A stretch of DNA of 28,771 bases from Woeseiaceae bacterium (GCA_022866645.1 JALHUQ010000019.1:1-28771); one strand, 5' to 3'; shown: positions 15,373-24,094, counted from the stretch's first letter. Notes: generated by a model from the sequence alone, not told the origin. A program made the numbers and translations.

Positions 15373-15888
15373 CTACAATTCCCAGTCGCGGTGCTGAATA
15401 TACGCCGGGGCCGGCAGGTTTTTTGACTTTTCCGATTGATCCCCAAGCCATTCAAACCACTCACCCCACGAAGGTTGTTGCTGCACGTCACGCATTTCAT
15501 TTTGCCAAACACGCAATTTTCGGTTCATCGTGATCACAATGCCGCCAGCAAGATCCAGTACCAAGCTCATCGGTGCAATCCGCCTGAACACCAGCAATCC
15601 CATGGTCTCGAATGATGTTGTAACCGTTATCGCAGCTTTTTGATACTCAATACCCTCAGCCCTCATGTCTTCTAAGCCTATTCCATCCGGGAGGGGCTGA
15701 AGAAGTGCGATGGCCTGAGCCAAATCCTCACTGTAAAACGTTTGCATCAGATTGATGGCCACCGCATTCCGTTGTTGTTCCCTAAACTGTCGAATTTGAA
15801 ACCAGCCGAATACCAAACCGGTGATGATGGACCCGGCACCAATAATATCGGCCAGATTGGCTAATGTGGACAGTGTCATTTCGCTCAT
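15373..15888 (-). CDS. Membrane-anchored hypothetical protein (DUF4760-like)
   Basis: This 171-aa protein has one N-terminal membrane segment (about 10-30, LADIIGAGSIITGLVFGWFQI) followed by RQFREQQRNAVAINLMQTFYSEDLAQAI and a helical cytoplasmic part. That layout is shared by DUF4760-type proteins of unknown function. A second Met at residue 4 (GAGCGAAATG) could be the real start. No neighbour suggests a role. Confidence 0.7.
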   Translation of the reverse strand: MSEMTLSTLANLADIIGAGSIITGLVFGWFQIRQFREQQRNAVAINLMQTFYSEDLAQAIALLQPLPDGIGLEDMRAEGIEYQKAAITVTTSFETMGLLVFRRIAPMSLVLDLAGGIVITMNRKLRVWQNEMRDVQQQPSWGEWFEWLGDQSEKSKNLPAPAYIQHRDWEL

Positions 15889-16201
15889 ATTTTGATCGCT
15901 TTGATTAATACAATTGCATGTCTGTGAGAGTATATCCTGCAGTATTTATTTCCCACTGCTAATCGCCGCGGCACGTGTTGGGTTAATATTGCCATCCAAA
16001 TATCGTTGGCCGAATGTCCACTTTCGGCCCGATGGTCTGACACGCTTCACAGTGACAGCAATCAATTGACTTTCTGGAGCACCTGGTGAATGCATGATTT
16101 TGGGACTTTACTAAGAAGAAACTGGTCCTAGACTTAGAGGCAGATCAGGCTCATTTAGATATTGGGCTTGTTTTAAATCCGGGCGGTTCGAGGACGTATA
16201 C
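15889..16201. other. Intergenic region without recognisable feature
   Basis: This 313-nt divergent gap must contain the promoters of both neighbours. I see no repeat, tRNA or credible small gene. The GAGGA before 16202 is the ribosome site of the HNH gene. Confidence 0.5.
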
Positions 16202-16585
16202 ATGTCGCCGAAAAAAACACCAGCAGATATCAACACACAGGACGAGATTGTTGCAATGGCTCGGCGTCAGCAGGCGCAGCGGGAGAAGGGCTACCGGGCG
16301 CAAGCGTTCAAGCTGTATCCCAAGATATGCGCGCGGTGCGGTCGCGAATTTAGTGGCGAAAAACTGCGGGAGCTCACCGTCCATCATAAAGACCACAATC
16401 ACAATAACAATCCACCCGACGGCAGCAACTGGGAGTTGCTTTGTCTCTACTGTCACGATAATGAGCACGCGCGGTATCAAGTCGCTGATGCGTATAGTCG
16501 GGCTACGCCGGGCGAGGAGCGAGTACCCCCGTCTACCCACAGGCCGTTTGCTGTCCTCGAGTCATTATTGAAACGCAAGACATAG
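16202..16585 (+). CDS. yajD: YajD-family HNH nuclease
   Basis: This 127-aa protein has a zinc-binding pair C43-x2-C46, the HNH core VHHKDHNHNNNPPDGSNW (about 60-77), then C81-x2-C84-H85 and His89. This arrangement and size fit YajD (about 115 aa in E. coli), a small HNH protein of uncertain cellular role. GAGGA precedes the ATG by about 7 nt. No methylase or restriction partner is adjacent, so I see no sign of a defence system. The substrate is unknown. Confidence 0.88.
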   Translation: MSPKKTPADINTQDEIVAMARRQQAQREKGYRAQAFKLYPKICARCGREFSGEKLRELTVHHKDHNHNNNPPDGSNWELLCLYCHDNEHARYQVADAYSRATPGEERVPPSTHRPFAVLESLLKRKT

Positions 16586-16697
16586 GTATCCACTCCCAAG
16601 TCATGACTCAATAATTGGTTGTGGACGGAAAGTCCTTTGGCAAAGAGATGGGTGAGGACCAACCATTTGTACTGCACATATTAAGTACATCCCAAAA

Positions 16698-16725
16698 TTG
16701 ACGGGTTTTCGCTACCTGCGATAAT
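16698..16725 (+). promoter_or_regulatory. Sigma70-type promoter before riboswitch-like element
   Basis: TTGACG (16698-16703), 16 nt, GATAAT (16720-16725). It would start transcription near 16732, just ahead of the c-di-GMP riboswitch signature. Confidence 0.6.
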
Positions 16726-16732
16726 TGCCAAG

Positions 16733-16835
16733 TCGATCATGGCAAATCCGAGCAAAGTCGGGGACGCAAAGCCATGGCCTGCGTTACGATAAGTTGATCG
16801 CGGATAATATAGCCGTGCGTGGCTACACAGCCACG
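16733..16835 (+). promoter_or_regulatory. c-di-GMP-I (GEMM) riboswitch-like aptamer, at least 5' half
   Basis: GGCAAA (16741-16746) is followed by the hairpin CCGA-GCAAAG-TCGG (16748-16761) and the hallmark GGACGCAAAGCC (16762-16773). This matches the conserved 5' half of GEMM-I aptamers, where c-di-GMP is bound. A possible third stem pairs CATGG (16773-16777) with CCGTG (16813-16817), and ATAGCC occurs at the expected place. However, those bases also read as codons of a lipoprotein remnant, and the closing 3' strand (consensus TACCG) is not evident. A 7-bp hairpin (CGTGGCT-ACAC-AGCCACG) follows, without a T tract. Either a diverged complete aptamer or a 5' half fused to another gene. Confidence 0.55.
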
Positions 16836-17078
16836 GCTGGAGAGAAAGGCCAGGGTCCGGATAACGCAACAATATTGGTTATCTACATGGATAAATGGCA
16901 ATGGGACATTACCAATTACTTGATCGAGCTGACCATCACATTCCGGGATCCGGTATCCGGTGCTGCCGTCGCTTCAGGAAACTCTTATCACACCTCGCTG
17001 ACAAGGCTTTCACCCGAAGAAATGATTGACTAAATCCTGACGAACATATTCGAAGCCGACAAAGCACTGGCGAAGTAG
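16777..17078 (+). pseudogene. Truncated and stop-interrupted lipoprotein gene
   Basis: The readable frame gives LRYDKLIADNIAVRGYTAT, a spacer, then DKWQWDITNYLIELTITFRD, SGAAVASGNSYHTSL and SPEEMID. After the TAA at 17031-17033 the same frame continues ILTNIFEADKALAK to a TAG at 17076. The pattern fits DUF4136-like envelope lipoproteins ending SPEEMVDE.L..IF, so the TAA probably replaces a Glu codon (GAA). The signal peptide and N-terminal part are missing; upstream sequence is the riboswitch signature. The ATG at 16725 falls inside the -10 box and is not a real start. Confidence 0.65.
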
Positions 17079-17082
17079 GTCC

Positions 17083-17241
17083 ATGACGGTCTGCCGTCGG
17101 CAATTGAGCGCAGGCACGCTGATTGGGCGCTGCTTTTGTCTTCTGGTGGCAGCCTGCGCATCGCCCGCCCGTATGGATCAAATCGAGATTGCCGAAGGAA
17201 TAGAATGGCTCGTCAGTATCGTAGACGCGGACTCTCCGTAG
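17083..17241 (+). CDS. Short lipoprotein-like peptide, 52 aa
   Basis: The frame begins with a basic n-region and a hydrophobic stretch ending in lipobox VAAC (Cys25), then SPARMDQIEIAEGIEWLVSI. It starts 4 nt after the end of the broken lipoprotein frame, with AGG as weak ribosome site. It may be a genuine small lipoprotein or the surviving front end of a longer gene. Confidence 0.4.
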   Translation: MTVCRRQLSAGTLIGRCFCLLVAACASPARMDQIEIAEGIEWLVSIVDADSP

Positions 17242-17307
17242 TTTCAGGCCGATCGGGGGTGGGAATTTTGAGATGCAGGGTAATCACTGATGATCTTGCG
17301 ACCCCCC

Positions 17308-17529
17308 CTACAAAACCACGAAGGCAGCGCCGGCCAAAATCAGATACAGGCCGATGGCGATCCAGAAGTCTCCCCGGGTGAAGTTGCTCCACATACTCGT
17401 GCGTCGCTCATAAAAGTCTGCGGAAGCCTTCTGAAAGCCAGTGTCGCTGATGTCATCGTTTGCAGGCGCGTCTTCAATCTGACCGACTGACCGGTCATTC
17501 ATCGCTCGTTTAATCTTCTTATTTTTCAT
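17308..17529 (-). CDS. Small membrane protein, 73 aa, paralog A
   Basis: A charged N-terminal half (KNKKIKRAMNDRS, then an acidic stretch) is followed by ADFYERRTSMWSNFTRGDF and one C-terminal membrane segment (WIAIGLYLILAGAAFVVL). It is the same length as, and closely similar to, the product of 22920-23141, including part of the upstream DNA. It lies divergent from the NSS transporter gene. I do not know the family; the tail-anchored layout suggests a cytoplasmic N-terminus. Confidence 0.75.
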   Translation of the reverse strand: MKNKKIKRAMNDRSVGQIEDAPANDDISDTGFQKASADFYERRTSMWSNFTRGDFWIAIGLYLILAGAAFVVL

Positions 17530-17740
17530 ACTACACCGCCCGGTAATTGACCTTGAGTCTAGCTTGAGTCCTGCATTTATAGCACCAAAAGTTCAACCGT
17601 GCCACACGGCACTAATTGGATGTGTCTGACTTATGTGGCAGAGACGACGCCGGTCGGATTCACCGGGGCACAGTCCGCAGAACACGCCCGACAGCAGCCG
17701 TTCGCCTGATATGATGGCGCGTCCTGCACATGAGCCTCAC

Positions 17741-19246
17741 ATGACGAACCAAACGGATCAGCGATTTTCTTCGCGCATGGGAATGCTTCTGTGCGTGCTC
17801 GGTATCGCGGTCGGTACGGGCAATATCTGGCGATTCCCGCGCATTGCCGCGCAAAATGCCGGCGAAGATGGCGCCGGCGCATTTCTTGTTGCATGGGTCG
17901 TGTTCTTGTTCGTTTGGAGCGTGCCATTAATCATTGCTGAGTTCGCACTTGGGCGCAAAGGTCGCATGGGCGTCGTCGGTACGTTCGCAAAAATCGCGGG
18001 CGAAAAATTCGCCTGGATGGGTGCGTTCGTCGGCTTCGTGGCGACGGCCATCATGTTTTACTACTCGGTCGTGGCCGGTTGGTGCGTCTACTACCTGATT
18101 CAGATGACCGTCGAGCCCCTTCCTCTCAGTACCGCGGCAGCGCAAGGCGTCTGGGATGGGTTCCAGAGTGGCGGATTTCCGGTTGTTTTTCATGCGCTCG
18201 CCATGGGTCTCGGTGCTGTTGTCGTCTGGAACGGCGTTCGTTCGATCGAGCGTGCGAACCGGGTTCTTATCCCAGCCTTGCTTTTTATCGTGCTCCTCTC
18301 GCTGGTGCGTACGCTGACCCTGGATGGTGCGTCCGAGGGCATTGCGTTCTTGTTCACACCCGACTGGCCCACGCTGCTGCAACCGCGGATCTGGCTCGAA
18401 GCACTCACTCAAAACGCCTGGGACACGGGTGCCGGCTGGGGACTGATACTGACCTACGGCGCCTATATGCAAGGCCGGCACGGCGTTGTGAAAAACGCAA
18501 TCATCACCGGCGTTGGCAACAACACCGTGTCACTCCTCGCCGCCATCATCATTTTCGGCACCGTATTCGCCATTCTCGGCGCACAAATGAGCAAGGTCGA
18601 AGTGCTCGAGATCATGAAGGCGAGTGGCCCGGCGGCAACCGGACTGACCTTCATCTGGATGCCGCAGTTATTTGCAAAGATGCCGGCCGGCAACATATTC
18701 GCGATATTATTTTTCCTCGGCCTGGCCTTTGCCGCCTTCAGTTCTTTGATCGCAATGATAGAACTCAGCACACGAATACTGGTTGATTTTGGCGTCGCGC
18801 GTCGACAGGCGATCCTCGGCGTTTGCATTGTCGGCTTCACACTGGGAATCCCGTCGGCAATCAACCTGGAGTTTTTTGCGAATCAGGATTTCGTGTGGGG
18901 CGTCGCATTGATGATTTCCGGCGCGTTTGTCGCATTCGCGGTCATTCGCCACGGCACTACTCAGTTCCGAAAAGAGTGCATCGACAATCAACCGAGCGAC
19001 TGGAATGCGGGGCCTCTCTGGGACATGGCGATTCGCTACCTCATTCCGCTACTTGCCGCGGTGCTGCTTGGCTGGTGGCTCTACCAGGCGGCCGCCGTTT
19101 ACGCGCCAGACCGCTGGTTCGACCCGTTCGATCCCTTTTCCGTCATGACGTGCCTGGTGCAATGGAGTATCCCGCTGCTTGTCTTCATCCTGCTGAATCG
19201 GTGGATGGCCCGGCGGACCTTGGGCGCGCGCGACGGGACAGAATGA
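17741..19246 (+). CDS. Sodium-dependent transporter, SNF/NSS family
   Basis: This 501-aa inner-membrane protein has about 11-12 hydrophobic segments. The NSS signature lies in the first: MLLCVLGIAVGTGNIWRFPR, followed by a Gly-rich turn and AFLVAW. Later LTYGAYMQ and a long final segment are also typical. The family moves amino acids or related amines with Na+ (LeuT-like); the substrate cannot be read from the sequence. I start it at 17741 (MTNQTDQRFSSRMG), since the frame upstream to 17633 encodes a basic, low-complexity leader. No strong ribosome site marks either start. Confidence 0.93.
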   Translation: MTNQTDQRFSSRMGMLLCVLGIAVGTGNIWRFPRIAAQNAGEDGAGAFLVAWVVFLFVWSVPLIIAEFALGRKGRMGVVGTFAKIAGEKFAWMGAFVGFVATAIMFYYSVVAGWCVYYLIQMTVEPLPLSTAAAQGVWDGFQSGGFPVVFHALAMGLGAVVVWNGVRSIERANRVLIPALLFIVLLSLVRTLTLDGASEGIAFLFTPDWPTLLQPRIWLEALTQNAWDTGAGWGLILTYGAYMQGRHGVVKNAIITGVGNNTVSLLAAIIIFGTVFAILGAQMSKVEVLEIMKASGPAATGLTFIWMPQLFAKMPAGNIFAILFFLGLAFAAFSSLIAMIELSTRILVDFGVARRQAILGVCIVGFTLGIPSAINLEFFANQDFVWGVALMISGAFVAFAVIRHGTTQFRKECIDNQPSDWNAGPLWDMAIRYLIPLLAAVLLGWWLYQAAAVYAPDRWFDPFDPFSVMTCLVQWSIPLLVFILLNRWMARRTLGARDGTE

Positions 19247-19352
19247 ATCTCTGCACGGGCCCAGTCATTTGATAACGGCATCGGGCGAAAATTAGACCTT
19301 CGAAGTACTGCCTTGTAGTCGTAAAAGTCGCTTCGACCCCTTATTTTTGTCG

Positions 19353-20279
19353 TCAGAATTGCATCGACCATGAGATCGCAAGCGTGTCCAGATCTGCGCC
19401 CGTAATCCTCTGCGTTTCGCTACGGCTGTAGGCCAGCTTAATACCCTGTTTTTGGCTGACAGGAAAACCCACTGAAAGAGCAGCCAGGAGGTCGGCTTTG
19501 TCGTCGTTTTTCGGCACATCGTTAACCCTTGTTTCGCCACGCCAGCCGTATGCCGCGCTCAACGATGCCCACAACCCAGGTCTGAATACGTGTATCACGT
19601 GAGCTTGTAACGCCTGGATCGGATCCTGCTCAAGGGTATTGCCGCCCCAAAAATCCTCATTCTTACCGAAGAAATAAATCGAGCCCGTTAACTCATATGA
19701 CCACTTCCCGCGGGTGTGCAGCACACCGATCTGGGGACGGGTGACGTAACGATTCTGTCCGAGGTTGAGCAGCTTGTCTTCAAGGTAATCTCCGAGCGGG
19801 ACCTTCACAGCTATGGCGGCTCCGACGACGGTGTTTACAGGTTGTGCTGCCGCGCGCTGTCTAAATTCATCCATCCCAACCGCCGGCGCACCATAAAGAT
19901 TGATGGACAGCCGAAAAACCGGATCCGCCAGACCGTCTCGAGTGACGCTTGCAGGAGCACCCTCAAGGAGACCGCTCCAGACCCCGTGTTGCCACGGAAC
20001 AATCGCATCGAAACGGGCGGATCGTCCGAACAGTCCAAAGCTATGGGAGTAAGAAACGACGAGGGTATGCATATCGACCGTGCCGCCCTGAATCTGCAAG
20101 ACCGGATCAAAGGCGATGTCGCCGGTTGAAAATGCGTATCCAGTACCGATGACGTTCATCCCGACGGGCATAGGCGTCCAGCGTCTGGGCTCCACATCCT
20201 GACCAAAGGCCTGATTAGTCAGCACATAGCATAAGCTGATAACGAGCAATGCAGGAAGATTGGTTTGACTAGCTCGCAT
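19353..20279 (-). CDS. Outer-membrane protein, Phenol_MetA_deg family
   Basis: This 308-aa protein has a signal peptide (about 1-26, ending QAFG). The body is a chain of amphipathic strands ending in WSMQF (C-terminal Phe, outer-membrane barrel signal). Segments such as DIAFDPVLQIQGGTVDMHTLVVSYSH, GLADPVFRLSINLYG and VGAAIAVKVPLGDY match the Phenol_MetA_deg (PF13557) type of putative hydrophobic-compound channels. AGGAGA lies upstream of the ATG. It is convergent with the NSS gene and divergent from the octaheme cytochrome gene. Confidence 0.87.
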   Translation of the reverse strand: MRASQTNLPALLVISLCYVLTNQAFGQDVEPRRWTPMPVGMNVIGTGYAFSTGDIAFDPVLQIQGGTVDMHTLVVSYSHSFGLFGRSARFDAIVPWQHGVWSGLLEGAPASVTRDGLADPVFRLSINLYGAPAVGMDEFRQRAAAQPVNTVVGAAIAVKVPLGDYLEDKLLNLGQNRYVTRPQIGVLHTRGKWSYELTGSIYFFGKNEDFWGGNTLEQDPIQALQAHVIHVFRPGLWASLSAAYGWRGETRVNDVPKNDDKADLLAALSVGFPVSQKQGIKLAYSRSETQRITGADLDTLAISWSMQF

Positions 20280-20425
20280 TTCTTATTTTTCTCCTGGGGC
20301 CGCGGCTCTATGCAGTACGAGCGTCTTCAATTCTACTCTACAGCCGCGCCAATTCCACCGCCCGAGGTTCTTCGTAACTAAACTGATAGAATGCTCCGCG
20401 ATCAGACAAAGCGTGGGCGGATATT

Positions 20426-22882
20426 GTGAGCAAGAAAAAGAAGTCTAAGAACCGGACACGGAAGCCGATCGAGAATTCGAGCAAAGTTGTTGCGCCAGCG
20501 GCAGTGCGCCGCCGCACGCCGATGGTGACGGTATTGCTGCTTGCTTCCGTCGTCGTGTTGCTTGGTCTGTGGTGGAATTCACGCACGCCTGCGCCGAGCG
20601 CGGCGAGCACCACACAGCAGATCGAAACTTCGCCGAGTGTTGTGCCAGCAACGGTGACACCGCCCCCTGTGACATCCGCCGACTATGTCGGTCGTGCGGT
20701 GTGCGCGAGTTGCCATACTGAGGAAGACCGCCTGTGGCAAGGCTCGCATCACGATCTCGCCATGCAGGAGGCGAATGCTGCCACGATGCTTGGCGACTTT
20801 GCCGATCAGACCTTTACCTATTACGACATTACCTCACACTTCTTCAAACGTGACGACACCTTCGTCGTCAACACCGATGGCCCCGACGGTGAGCTGACCG
20901 ATTACCCGATCAAATACGCCTTTGGCGTTTGGCCACTACAGCAGTATCTGGTTGAGTTTCCCGGCGGGCGTTTACAGACGCTGCCGCTGGCCTGGGACGC
21001 GCGGACCGGGGAAGCGGGCGGCCAACGCTGGTTTCATCTCTATCCGGATGAACGCATCGACCATAAGGATCCCTTGCATTGGACCGGTGTGTATCAGAAC
21101 TGGAATCTGCAGTGTGCCGCATGTCATTCGACCAATTTAAAGAAAGGTTATGACGCAGCCAGCAACAGTTACAAAACGACCTTCAGTGAATTGAATGTTT
21201 CCTGCGAGGCCTGTCATGGTCCCGGTTCACGCCACGCCGACTGGGCCACGCAGGTCAAACCGCCGTATCGGGCTAATGACGATATGGGGCTGGTCGTGCA
21301 ATTGCACAGCCGTTGGAACGAGGCCTGGAAATTCACAGGGCCTGGCGAAAAGATCGCGCAGCGCGATACGCGTGCCGATGCGGCCGTGATGAACGGCTGT
21401 GCGGCCTGCCACGCACGTCGCTCGACGCTGACAGAGACCGTCGCGCCGGGCGCGCCACTCGCGGACTCGCATCGCCTTGCCGAACTCACGCCGCCGCTGT
21501 ATCACGCCGACGGTCAACAACGTGACGAGGTTTATGTGTGGGGATCGTTCCTGCAAAGCCGCATGTACCAGAAAGGCGTCACTTGCCTGGATTGTCACGA
21601 TGCGCATACGGCCAAATTGCGCGTGGAAGGAAATGCCTTGTGTGTACGTTGCCACGTCGACGCTCAGTTGGATTCGCCGCAGCATCATTTTCACGAAGTG
21701 GGCACGGCGGGTGCGCAGTGCGTCGAATGTCATATGCCGGCGCAGAACTACATGGTGGTCGACGCGCGACGCGATCACAGCATCCGCCTGCCACGGCCGG
21801 ATCTGTCGCAGACGCTGGGCAGTCCGAACGCGTGTACCCAGTGCCACACCGAAAAGAAATCAGAATGGGCCGCTGCGGCGCTCGATAAATGGTATGGCAA
21901 GGGCTGGCGCGATCGACCGCACTACGGAACGACGCTGCACGCGGGTGCGACGCAAGGTGCCAGGGCTGTACCTGAGTTGCTGCAACTCGTGCAGGATGAA
22001 TCCAGTCCGGCCTTGGTGCGTGCGACGGCGGCAACCTTGCTGCAACCCTATATGAACCAGGACATGCTGATAGCCGCGCGGGCGCTGTTGCACAACAGCG
22101 ATCCGGAGATACGCATTGCCGCGTTGGGACTTATCGAACCCGCCGATCCGGTCAACCGGGTGCTGTCGGCATCGCCCTTGCTCGAAGATCCGGTGCGCGG
22201 TGTGCGCATTGAGGCCGCGCGCATTCTTGCCGACGTGCCAGACGACCAACTCCCACAGAGTCGTCGCGGCGCACGTGCATCCGCGTTGAACGACTACATT
22301 GCATCACTGCAACATGACGCCGACTGGCCGGCCGCCAACGTCAATCTGGGCAATCTGTATCTGCGCCAGGGCGATGCTGAGAAGGCCATCGCGGCTTATG
22401 AACGCGCACTGGAACTCGATGCGCAATTTGCTGGTGCCTACGTCAACCTCGCCGACGTCCATCGTGCACTGGACCAGGATGACAAAGGCGAACAGATATT
22501 ACGGCGCGGCCTGGAGCAGTTGCCGCAGGCCGCGGACCTGCATCATGTGTTGGGGCTGTTGCTGGTGCGCAAGGCAGATACGGCCGCGGCTGTCGCAGAG
22601 CTTGAAGTAGCAGTGCAGCTGTCACCAGACAGCGTCCGCTATACGTACGTCTATGCCGTGGCTTTACATTCGACCGGTCAGACCGACAAGGCGATCAAGG
22701 TATTGCGTGAGGCGGATGTGCGTCTACCCAATGCGCCGGACATACTCGGCACGCTGGTTTCGCTGTACCGCGAGGCAGGTGATATGTCGGCAGCACTTGT
22801 TTATGCACGCAAGCTCGCAGTGGCGTTGCCGGATGATTCCGGTGTGAAGAGACTGGTACTCGAATTGGAGGGAGCGAAATAG
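20426..22882 (+). CDS. Octaheme c-type cytochrome with HEAT and TPR repeats
   Basis: This 818-aa protein starts at GTG 20426 (GGCGGA upstream) with a basic tail and one membrane anchor (about 33-50), so it is likely periplasmic and membrane-tethered. Eight CXXCH motifs occur in order: CASCH (93-97), CAACH, CEACH, CAACH, CLDCH, CVRCH, CVECH and CTQCH, all before about residue 485. Helical HEAT-like repeats (about 515-610) and TPRs (about 620-815, for example AAYERALELDAQFAGAYVNLADVHRAL) follow. Proteins of this cytochrome c-TPR type are common but uncharacterised. No active-site assignment (nitrite, hydroxylamine, tetrathionate) can be made from the motifs. The TPR part suggests docking with partner proteins. 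Confidence 0.93.
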   Translation: MSKKKKSKNRTRKPIENSSKVVAPAAVRRRTPMVTVLLLASVVVLLGLWWNSRTPAPSAASTTQQIETSPSVVPATVTPPPVTSADYVGRAVCASCHTEEDRLWQGSHHDLAMQEANAATMLGDFADQTFTYYDITSHFFKRDDTFVVNTDGPDGELTDYPIKYAFGVWPLQQYLVEFPGGRLQTLPLAWDARTGEAGGQRWFHLYPDERIDHKDPLHWTGVYQNWNLQCAACHSTNLKKGYDAASNSYKTTFSELNVSCEACHGPGSRHADWATQVKPPYRANDDMGLVVQLHSRWNEAWKFTGPGEKIAQRDTRADAAVMNGCAACHARRSTLTETVAPGAPLADSHRLAELTPPLYHADGQQRDEVYVWGSFLQSRMYQKGVTCLDCHDAHTAKLRVEGNALCVRCHVDAQLDSPQHHFHEVGTAGAQCVECHMPAQNYMVVDARRDHSIRLPRPDLSQTLGSPNACTQCHTEKKSEWAAAALDKWYGKGWRDRPHYGTTLHAGATQGARAVPELLQLVQDESSPALVRATAATLLQPYMNQDMLIAARALLHNSDPEIRIAALGLIEPADPVNRVLSASPLLEDPVRGVRIEAARILADVPDDQLPQSRRGARASALNDYIASLQHDADWPAANVNLGNLYLRQGDAEKAIAAYERALELDAQFAGAYVNLADVHRALDQDDKGEQILRRGLEQLPQAADLHHVLGLLLVRKADTAAAVAELEVAVQLSPDSVRYTYVYAVALHSTGQTDKAIKVLREADVRLPNAPDILGTLVSLYREAGDMSAALVYARKLAVALPDDSGVKRLVLELEGAK

Positions 22883-22892
22883 CTTATTAACT

Positions 22893-22908
22893 ATCCTGCA
22901 TGCAGGAT
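22893..22908. other. 16-bp perfect palindrome between convergent genes
   Basis: ATCCTGCA-TGCAGGAT lies between the cytochrome stop and the 3' end of the 73-aa gene. There is no T tract, so it is at most a weak bidirectional transcription stop. Confidence 0.4.
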
Positions 22909-22919
22909 GCTGAGAACTC

Positions 22920-23141
22920 CTACAGAGCCACGAAGGCAACGCTGGCCAGGATTGCATACAGGCCAATCGCGATCCAAAAGTCTCCTTGCGTGAAATTGCT
23001 CCACATCCTCGTACGTCTCTCATAAAAGTCTGCGCAGGCCTTCTGCAAGGCGTCGTCGTGGCTGCTATCGTTTGCAGCCTCATCTTCGACCTGACTGAAT
23101 AGTCGGTCATGCACTGTTCGCGTTAACTTTTTGCGCTTCAT
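22920..23141 (-). CDS. Small membrane protein, 73 aa, paralog B
   Basis: It begins MKRKKLTRTVHDRLF, continues with an acidic stretch, then ADFYERRTRMWSNFTQGDF and the membrane end WIAIGLYAILASVAFVAL. It is nearly the same as the 17308-17529 product over the last 35 residues. I trim the frame to the Met at 23141 because it aligns with the paralog; the extension to 23243 lies in the shared upstream DNA. It is convergent with the octaheme cytochrome gene. Unknown function. Confidence 0.75.
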   Translation of the reverse strand: MKRKKLTRTVHDRLFSQVEDEAANDSSHDDALQKACADFYERRTRMWSNFTQGDFWIAIGLYAILASVAFVAL

Positions 23142-23245
23142 ACCACACCACCCGGCAATTGTCCGTGAGTCCAGTATGCACAGCAGCAAGAGTTCAGCCG
23201 TGTCACACGTCACCAATGCCCGTCGGTATTTGACATAAGTCACGA
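23142..23245 (-). repeat. Upstream region shared with 17530-17640
   Basis: The 5' flank of paralog B aligns with that of paralog A: CACACC(A/G)CCCGG(C/T)AATTG next to the start, then AG(C/T)CAG, and an AGTTCA(G/A)CCGTG(T/C)CACACG block about 55-65 nt away. There is one roughly 9-nt indel. Conservation outside the coding frame suggests either a recent duplication or a kept regulatory leader. Confidence 0.7.
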
Positions 23246-23332
23246 TTTTTTTGTTAAAACTGCTGCATGTGTCGCACTAATTCTGCCCGCTATACATAAA
23301 ATATTCGGGTACCTTTTTTTCGGATAGACAGC

Positions 23333-23821
23333 ATGATTCATCTGACGTTGTTTTTTACTGTGTGGGTTGCCGTTGCAGCTGTCGGAATTAACCAGAGACG
23401 GTCTAAATTCTTGTCTATTGGTATTGGGTATCTGGCATCACTCGGCGTTTTCTTTGTCTCACTGGCGCTGTTTGACGAAAGCGTGCAAACCGATGATTCG
23501 CCGATGCAAATTCCCCGAGCGCCATCAGCTCAACATGTACAGCAACAGGCTCGTCAGGCACCGGAGCACGCATTCTTAAGTGAGACTGCGCTGATCTGCC
23601 GGGCAGCAGATCAGGTGCCCCAGTTTCTGGCCGACCTCGAAAACAAACGAGCTCCTAATATGGTTGATTGTGCATACAATCCGACGAAAGAACGAACGCG
23701 CGTCGATATAGTTGCCAGACAGACAATTGGCCAGGAAACATTAGTACATTGGCGCAAGCCCACCAATGGTTTTGAGGGCTGGACATTGGAGAGCAATCTC
23801 GCACTTGTTGCTAGTCGTTAG
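23333..23821 (+). CDS. Hypothetical membrane protein, 162 aa
   Basis: Two hydrophobic segments (about 3-18 and 28-46) are followed by a soluble part with conserved-looking Cys (LICRAAD, MVDCAYNP) and a Trp-rich end (LVHWRKPTNGFEGWTLESNL) that could be a small SH3-like beta fold. I recognise no family. Only a weak ribosome site precedes the ATG. It stands alone. Confidence 0.6.
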   Translation: MIHLTLFFTVWVAVAAVGINQRRSKFLSIGIGYLASLGVFFVSLALFDESVQTDDSPMQIPRAPSAQHVQQQARQAPEHAFLSETALICRAADQVPQFLADLENKRAPNMVDCAYNPTKERTRVDIVARQTIGQETLVHWRKPTNGFEGWTLESNLALVASR

Positions 23822-24094
23822 CCACCGGTTCTTTACAAAGAAACTCCACTTTTCTTCGGTCGAAGACACGTCCAACCCGAACAAGACATACGCTTGCTAA
23901 GCAAGGCGTGGAGACGTTTCGCCCGGAATAAGCGGCCCGCCCAGCGCACTCTTTTTTCCATAATGACCCCTGCCGGCGTGTGAACTGGCATTACTGACCG
24001 TGCAATCAAGTGATGGTAGTCGGCGTTGAGCGACAGTAGAATTGTCAGGGACTATTTCGCAATATGTATTGCAACAAACCAAGGTTATTTCTCT

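Noticed and set aside
16725..17033. ATG at 16725 as the start of an intact 102-aa protein
   Set aside because: The ATG is at the -10 box and the first 17 codons overlap the riboswitch signature; family-like residues begin only at about 16777.
18079..18786. 235-codon plus-strand frame inside the NSS transporter
   Set aside because: It is an out-of-frame shadow rich in Arg and His, with no ribosome site; the transporter frame has full membrane topology.
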